A stretch of DNA of 64,000 nucleotides from Actinomadura sp. NBRC 104412 (GTDB lineage: Bacteria; Actinomycetota; Actinomycetes; Streptosporangiales; Streptosporangiaceae): the NCBI RefSeq assembly GCF_030269515.1, contig NZ_BSTM01000019.1, positions 1-64,000 of the forward strand, written 5' to 3'. Every line of letters starts with the position of its first letter. Position 1 is the stretch's first letter. Below the pieces are notes generated by a model. That model saw only the letters and a program-made list of their open reading frames with translations, ran no database searches and had not been told where the DNA came from. Made by a program: the position numbers and the translations under genes. Positions 59,951 through 64,000 of this stretch are shown in pieces.

Positions 59951-60400
59951 GCGCCGACTCGGATCCGTAGATCAGGTCGGCCCCGCAGAGTGCGACCCGA
60001 CCCCACAGGGCGCACCGGCCGCGTAGGGCGCGACTCGGAGTGGAGGCACTCGTGGCGGAGCACGGCCTCGAAGCAACTCATCCCACCCGGCCCGGAAGCC
60101 GCGGAGGACGCACAGCCCATCCTTTACGACAGCGGAACAGGAGCACCATGCCAAGGCCGCTAAGCGGCAGCTCAACCAACTCAGCAAGGTCAACGTCAGC
60201 CCGCTGGCCCTGAGGGTTCGCGGCCCTGGAGGAACGGCACGCCTTCCTCACCTCGCAGCTCGAAGACCTCAAAACAAACCCGCCGCCACTCAACCCGAGG
60301 TGCGATCGGCCCCGCAGGGTGTGAGTCGGCTTCGCGGGGTGTGAGTCGGCTTCGCGGGGTGTGAGTCGGCTTCGCGGGGTGTGAGTCGGCTTCGCGGGGT
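59951..60400. repeat. 20-bp tandem repeat, split by an smc fragment
   Basis: Four exact copies of GTGAGTCGGCTTCGCGGGGT fill 60321-60400, preceded by one degenerate copy (60301-60320). Older, degenerate copies in similar register (TCGGCCCCGCAGAGTGCGA, CCGACCCCACAGGGCGCA) lie at about 59951-60039. Between them is a fragment of smc. The exact copies suggest slippage or recent amplification, so copy number may vary between strains. The rest of 59734-60422 holds no intact gene. Confidence 0.85.
60123..60278 (+). pseudogene. smc: Frameshifted fragment of smc (chromosome segregation ATPase)
   Basis: The frame from 60123 reads AEQEHHAKAAKRQLNQLSKVN then VSPLAL. After a two-base loss near 60212 the next frame continues FAALEERHAFLTSQLEDLKT. 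Together this matches the C-terminal hinge-side coiled coil of bacterial SMC, whose usual sequence is close to QLGKVNPLALEEFAALEERH then xFLxxQLEDLK. Only about 50 codons remain, with neither ATPase half. An intact smc is expected elsewhere. It seems to be a stray copy inserted into the 20-bp repeat array. Confidence 0.7.
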
Positions 60401-60422
60401 GGCTTGGCGTTGTCGGGGGTGC

Positions 60423-61340
60423 CTACTCGGTGCCGCGGGGGTGGGCTTGGCGGTGTACCTGTCTGAGGCGTTCCGGGGTCACGTGGGTGTAGATCTGCGT
60501 GGTCTGGAGGGACGCGTGTCCGAGGATTTCCTGGACGCTTCGCAGGTCGGCGCCGCCTTCGAGCAGGTGGGTGGCGGCGCTGTGCCGTAGTCCGTGCGGC
60601 GCGAGGTCTGGAACGTCTCCGACCTCGGCGATCCGGCCGTGGACGATCCTGCGCACGGTGTTGGCGTGCAGGCGTCCACCGCGGGCGCCGAGGAAAAGCG
60701 CCGGCCCGCTCCGCTCGTTCGCGAGCGCCGGGCGTCCCGCGGACAGCCACGTCGCCACGGCACGCGCCGCCGGTTCGCCCAGGGGCACCGTTCGCTCCTT
60801 GCCGCCCTTGCCGAGCACACGGACGGTTCCTCGGCCGGTGTCCAGGTCGTCGATGTCCAGGCCGCAGAGTTCGCCGACCCGGACGCCCGTCCCGTAGAGG
60901 AGTTCGAGCACCGCCTGGTCCCGCAGGCCCAGGGGGCCTTCGGCGTCCATCTCGTCCAGCAGCCGGGCCGCCTCGTCCTGGTCGAGCACACGGGGAAGGT
61001 CGCGATGCCGCTTAGGGGTGCCCAGGAGCTGCCCGGGGTCGTGCGTGATAACCCGACGCCTGTGGAGGTGAGCGGTGAACGCTCGGGCCGCCGCGGTGCG
61101 GCGGGCCAGCGTGGCGCGTGACAGGCCGTCCGCATGCTGAAGCGCGAGCCAGGCACGCAGCACGTTGACATCGAGTTCGCTCACTTTGCGTACGCCGACC
61201 TCCGCCGCGTACCGGCACAGGTCTCGCAGGTCCCCTTCGTACGCGCGCAAAGTGTGCGGCGACACGTCGCGTTCCCCGCGCAGATACCGCCCGAACTCGG
61301 CCACGGCCTCCGGCAGTTCCCCATCGCCCGCTTCCGTCAC
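60423..61340 (-). CDS. xerC: Tyrosine recombinase XerC
   Basis: 305 residues. The SAM-like N-terminal core-binding domain is followed by the catalytic domain with Arg154 (GVRVGEL), Lys181 (GKGGKER), His249 and Arg252 (HGLRHSAATHLL), His275 (LGHASLQTTQIY) and Tyr284. It resolves chromosome dimers at dif with XerD. Length and position between rpsB and dprA match xerC of other actinomycetes, so it is the housekeeping enzyme and not a phage integrase. Confidence 0.93.
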   Translation of the reverse strand: MTEAGDGELPEAVAEFGRYLRGERDVSPHTLRAYEGDLRDLCRYAAEVGVRKVSELDVNVLRAWLALQHADGLSRATLARRTAAARAFTAHLHRRRVITHDPGQLLGTPKRHRDLPRVLDQDEAARLLDEMDAEGPLGLRDQAVLELLYGTGVRVGELCGLDIDDLDTGRGTVRVLGKGGKERTVPLGEPAARAVATWLSAGRPALANERSGPALFLGARGGRLHANTVRRIVHGRIAEVGDVPDLAPHGLRHSAATHLLEGGADLRSVQEILGHASLQTTQIYTHVTPERLRQVHRQAHPRGTE

Positions 61341-61546
61341 ACGGCCCCCTCAGAAAGCTAGCCACCTACTAAACCCCGACTTCAGGCACAGCACCAATCC
61401 CCACGCCACTTAACCGGCCGACACCATCACGTCATGGCACGCGTCATCCCCAAGCTCGTCCTGGAGTCCTCCTGCCTGCCCCCACACGACGCCGCGCCAT
61501 CCGCCCAATAAACGGCCACCTCAGGTAATCGATCAAGAACGGAAAG

Positions 61547-61555
61547 TTATCCACA
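61547..61555 (+). promoter_or_regulatory. Perfect DnaA box upstream of yraN-comM-dprA
   Basis: TTATCCACA lies 65 bp before the yraN ATG in the 280-bp divergent region between xerC and yraN. The surrounding GAACGGAAAG...GACCTACGTTTTGC patch is locally AT rich. It could mark a DnaA-responsive promoter. Confidence 0.6.
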
Positions 61556-61620
61556 GACCTACGTTTTGCTGGTTTCCAGGTGAACGCTCCGGCAGCGTCA
61601 TAGGTCGGAGGTGAGGCCCG

Positions 61621-61974
61621 ATGAACGCCAACAAGAGCCTCGGAGAGCGCGGCGAGGACGCCGCGGCCGCCTATCTGGCGGGGCAGGGCTGGACGGTCCT
61701 GGAACGCAACTGGCGGTGTTCCGAGGGCGAGCTCGACATCATCGCCCACGACGGCGTGCGTCACGTCGTCTGCGAGGTGAAGACCCGCAGTTCCACCGAC
61801 TACGGGGATCCGCTGGAGGCGATCACCCCGCGCAAGGCCGTCCGGCTGAGGCGGCTGGCGTGGCGCTGGGCGAACGCGCGCGGCGTGCCCAAGGACGACG
61901 TCGGCGTGGACCTGCTCGGCTTGGTGACCGACCGGGACGGCTTCGTCGTCGATCACATGCGGGGGGTGTGCTGA
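61621..61974 (+). CDS. yraN: YraN family (UPF0102) nuclease-like protein
   Basis: 117 residues. LGERGEDAAAAYLAGQGWTVLERNWR is the family start, and GELDIIAHDG with CEVKTRSS forms the PD-(D/E)XK-like active site (E-D-E-V-K). The biochemical role is not established; it is usually found with comM and dprA. Its stop is directly followed by the comM GTG, so the three genes form an operon for DNA processing. Confidence 0.93.
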   Translation: MNANKSLGERGEDAAAAYLAGQGWTVLERNWRCSEGELDIIAHDGVRHVVCEVKTRSSTDYGDPLEAITPRKAVRLRRLAWRWANARGVPKDDVGVDLLGLVTDRDGFVVDHMRGVC

Positions 61975-63537
61975 GTGGCGCTCGCCAAGACACGCTCGGT
62001 GTCGCTGGTAGGCGTGGAGGGTTTCGTCGTGGACGTGGAGGCCGCGATCACCAGCGGGGTTCCCGGGCTCCATCTGGTCGGGCTCCCCGACACCGCGCTG
62101 AACGAGGCCCGTGACAGGGTCCGGGCCGCCGTGTACAACTCCGGTGAGGACTGGCCCAATCGCCATGTCACCATCTCCCTGTTTCCGGCCAGCCTGCCCA
62201 AACGCGGTTCGATCTTCGATACGGCCATCGCCGTGGCATTGATGGCCGCCGCCGAGGCCATTCCGCCGCGATCCTGTGAGGGCCTGGTGGTGATCGGCGA
62301 GCTGGGGCTGGACGGGCGCCTGCGGGCCGTCCCCGGGGCCCTGGCCGCCGTGCTCGCCGCGTCGCAGGCGGGGTGCACGACGGTCGTCGTCCCCAGCGCC
62401 AACAGGGCGGAGGCGGAGCTGGTCGACGATCTCCAGGTGATCTCCGCGTCGAGCCTGCGAGGGCTGCTGTGCCTGCTGCGGGACGAGCCACCGCCCATCG
62501 AGGAGGCCGAGGAACCTGCGGACGCCTCACCGCACTCGGTCGCCGAAGGGATGGTGCTGAGCGGCCAAGGCAACCGAGGCCCGCTCGATCTGGCGGACGT
62601 GCGGGGCCAGGCGGAGGCACGCCGCGCCCTGGAGATCAGCGCCGCGGGCGGGCACCATCTCTTCTTCACCGGTCCCCCGGGCTGCGGCAAGACGATGCTG
62701 GCCGAGCGCCTGCCCACGCTCATGCCGCCGCTCGACCGCGAGGAGGCGCTGAAGGTCACCGCGATCCACTCCGTGGCCCGCGCGCTGCCCAGCGATCAGC
62801 CGCTGATCACGCGTCCGCCCTTCTACGCGCCGCACCACACCGCGAGCACGGCCGCGATGGTCGGGGGCGGCCACGGCCGGCACATCCAGCCGGGCGCGGT
62901 ATCCCTGGCCCACAACGGCATCCTGTTCCTCGACGAGGCCCCCGAGTTCCAGCGGACCGCCCTGGACGCGCTCCGCCAGCCGCTCGAAGAGGGAGAGGTC
63001 AGGATCTCCCGCATCGAGGGCGCGGCCTGCTTTCCGGCCCGGTTCACCCTCGTCCTGGCGGCCAATCCCTGTCCCTGCGCGGCCGCGAAGCAGGTCGACT
63101 GCTGTTGCGCCCCGGGTGTGCGCCGCCGCTACCTCAACAAGCTGTCCGGCCCCCTCCTTGACCGTATCGACCTCAAACTCGAACTGACCCCCGCCAGCCG
63201 TGCCGAACTGCGCTACGACCTGGAGTTCGCCGAGGCCAGCGAGGTCGTCGCCGAACGCGTTCTGCAGGCACGCGAACGTACCGCCAAACGGCTCGCCGAC
63301 ACCCCTTGGCGCTTCAACTCCGAGATTCCAGGTCCCGAGCTTCGCCGCCGGTTCACGCCTCCGCCTGAGGCGATGCGCGCCGCCGACGCCGCGCTTCAGA
63401 ACGGCTCGCTCAGCGTCCGCGGCTTCGACCGGATCCTCCGCGTCGCCTGGACGATCGCCGATCTGGCCGGACGCGACCAGCCCAACGAGGACGACGTCGG
63501 CGGCGCCCTTGCCCTGTGGACCGGGAGGAGACCATGA
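61975..63537 (+). CDS. comM: ComM/YifB AAA+ helicase (Mg-chelatase-like)
   Basis: 520 residues from GTG 61975. The N-terminal Lon-like domain (VDVEAAITSGVPGLHLVGLP) precedes the ATPase: Walker A GPPGCGKTMLAERLP, Walker B NGILFLDEAPEF and sensor residues. A C-terminal zinc-like patch CPCAAAKQVDCCC occurs before the lid domain. Relatives promote branch migration during natural transformation. The stop overlaps the dprA ATG by 4 bp. Confidence 0.95.
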   Translation: MALAKTRSVSLVGVEGFVVDVEAAITSGVPGLHLVGLPDTALNEARDRVRAAVYNSGEDWPNRHVTISLFPASLPKRGSIFDTAIAVALMAAAEAIPPRSCEGLVVIGELGLDGRLRAVPGALAAVLAASQAGCTTVVVPSANRAEAELVDDLQVISASSLRGLLCLLRDEPPPIEEAEEPADASPHSVAEGMVLSGQGNRGPLDLADVRGQAEARRALEISAAGGHHLFFTGPPGCGKTMLAERLPTLMPPLDREEALKVTAIHSVARALPSDQPLITRPPFYAPHHTASTAAMVGGGHGRHIQPGAVSLAHNGILFLDEAPEFQRTALDALRQPLEEGEVRISRIEGAACFPARFTLVLAANPCPCAAAKQVDCCCAPGVRRRYLNKLSGPLLDRIDLKLELTPASRAELRYDLEFAEASEVVAERVLQARERTAKRLADTPWRFNSEIPGPELRRRFTPPPEAMRAADAALQNGSLSVRGFDRILRVAWTIADLAGRDQPNEDDVGGALALWTGRRP

Positions 63538-64000
63538 CCGACGACGACCTCACCGGGCGTGAGCCCGTGCCCGGGCCGGCCGCGCACGAACAGCGGGAGG
63601 GATCCGCGTTGGACGCCCGTGCCGATCAGCCCGTCCAGCAGGTGCGGCAGGAGGAGCGCGAGGCGCGGGCGGCGCTCTGCGCGGCGGCCGAACCAGGGGA
63701 CGCGTTCCTCAACCGGATCCTTGACCACGCGGGCGCGCCGGGAGCCCTCGCCGCTCTTCGCGGCGGACGGCTTCCCGCCGATCTCCAGGCGAGCGAAGGG
63801 GAGCTACGCCGGTTCGACCAATGGCGGATCAGGCTGAAGGCCGCCTCCCTCGAGGAGGATCTCGCCGTCTGCGAGCGTATGGGGATCCGCGTGGTCTGCC
63901 CGGGTGATCCTGAATGGCCCACCACACTGGACGACCTCGGCGCGGCACGTCCCTACGCGTTGTGGCTTCGCGGCCCGGCCGACCTGCGGTACGGGTGCCT
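63534..64000 (+). CDS. dprA: DNA-processing protein DprA (5' part, cut by window end)
   Basis: 155 codons are visible from ATG 63534; the window ends before the Rossmann core. The N-terminal 45 residues are an acidic, Gln/Glu-rich extension. Then come the helical SAM-like part (AGAPGALAALRGGRLPADLQ) and the segment before the DprA fold, CERMGIRVVCPGDPEWPTTLDDLG followed by PYALWLRGPADL, which is diagnostic. DprA loads RecA on incoming single strands; its role in actinomycetes is less clear. Confidence 0.9.
   Translation, partial: MTDDDLTGREPVPGPAAHEQREGSALDARADQPVQQVRQEEREARAALCAAAEPGDAFLNRILDHAGAPGALAALRGGRLPADLQASEGELRRFDQWRIRLKAASLEEDLAVCERMGIRVVCPGDPEWPTTLDDLGAARPYALWLRGPADLRYGC

Noticed and set aside
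60423..61340. Phage or island integrase
   Set aside because: Length, motifs and position beside rpsB and dprA fit housekeeping XerC; no attachment-site repeats or cargo were seen.

Overview
The window is a chromosomal segment of a very GC-rich actinomycete. Starts are ATG, GTG or TTG, genes overlap by ATGA/GTGA/TTGA junctions, and several families are typical of the phylum. Both ends carry a gene order familiar from Mycobacterium and Streptomyces. At the left, on the minus strand, are dxr, a Rip1/RseP site-2 protease and ispG. At the right are rlmN, cdsA, frr, pyrH, tsf, rpsB, an M23 peptidase, xerC, and then yraN, comM and dprA. I lean to Streptosporangiales/Thermomonosporaceae (Actinomadura-like) from overall gene style; this is inference, not proof. 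No rRNA, tRNA or CRISPR array was seen.

Between dxr and rlmN lie about 45 kb of lineage-variable genes. From 4.9 to 10.2 kb: a secreted serine protease, an orphan sensor kinase, a small CxxC protein, a lone PotD-like lipoprotein and a short conserved hypothetical. From 10.5 to 18.2 kb: a polytopic GT-C-like membrane protein, a class III aminotransferase/methylmalonate-semialdehyde dehydrogenase pair divergent from a PucR regulator, a YbdK-type carboxylate-amine ligase and a methyltransferase. From 19.3 to 28.6 kb is the most interesting functional unit: a tightly coupled operon of a coiled-coil protein, a PknG-like kinase, a PP2C phosphatase, a VWA protein, an FHA protein, a GlnX-like four-helix membrane sensor and a GlnH-like binding lipoprotein. 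It looks like an enlarged GlnH-GlnX-PknG amino-acid sensing pathway. The kinase, phosphatase and FHA protein all carry the same kind of zinc ribbon.

From 28.7 to 34.8 kb are a membrane coiled-coil protein, a PH-domain protein, an XRE/ImmA pair and a DUF6461-like gene broken by an amber codon. From 34.8 to 41.2 kb is a polyamine module: potC, potB, potD, potA and an aminobutyraldehyde-type dehydrogenase, divergent from an Lrp/AsnC regulator, with a perfect 9-bp inverted repeat between them. From 43.1 to 46.2 kb is a PadR-regulated ABC exporter with a clear promoter/operator.

The non-coding DNA is unusual. Four intergenic clusters (0.1-0.9, 7.7-8.2, 18.2-18.7 and 31.4-32.2 kb) carry about twelve copies of one structured element. 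It consists of an 8-10 bp stem whose arms differ between copies yet still pair, followed by an 89-90 bp core bounded on both sides by GCGATCGC and containing a second hairpin. Separate tandem arrays have periods of 107 bp (42.2-42.9 kb), 94 bp (46.4-47.1 kb) and 20 bp (60.0-60.4 kb). Each has been invaded: a 356-bp IS remnant sits in the first, an intact IS256-family element with 8-bp target duplication in the second, and a frameshifted smc fragment in the third. Three perfect DnaA boxes each lie 50-66 bp upstream of a start codon near the conserved right-hand block.
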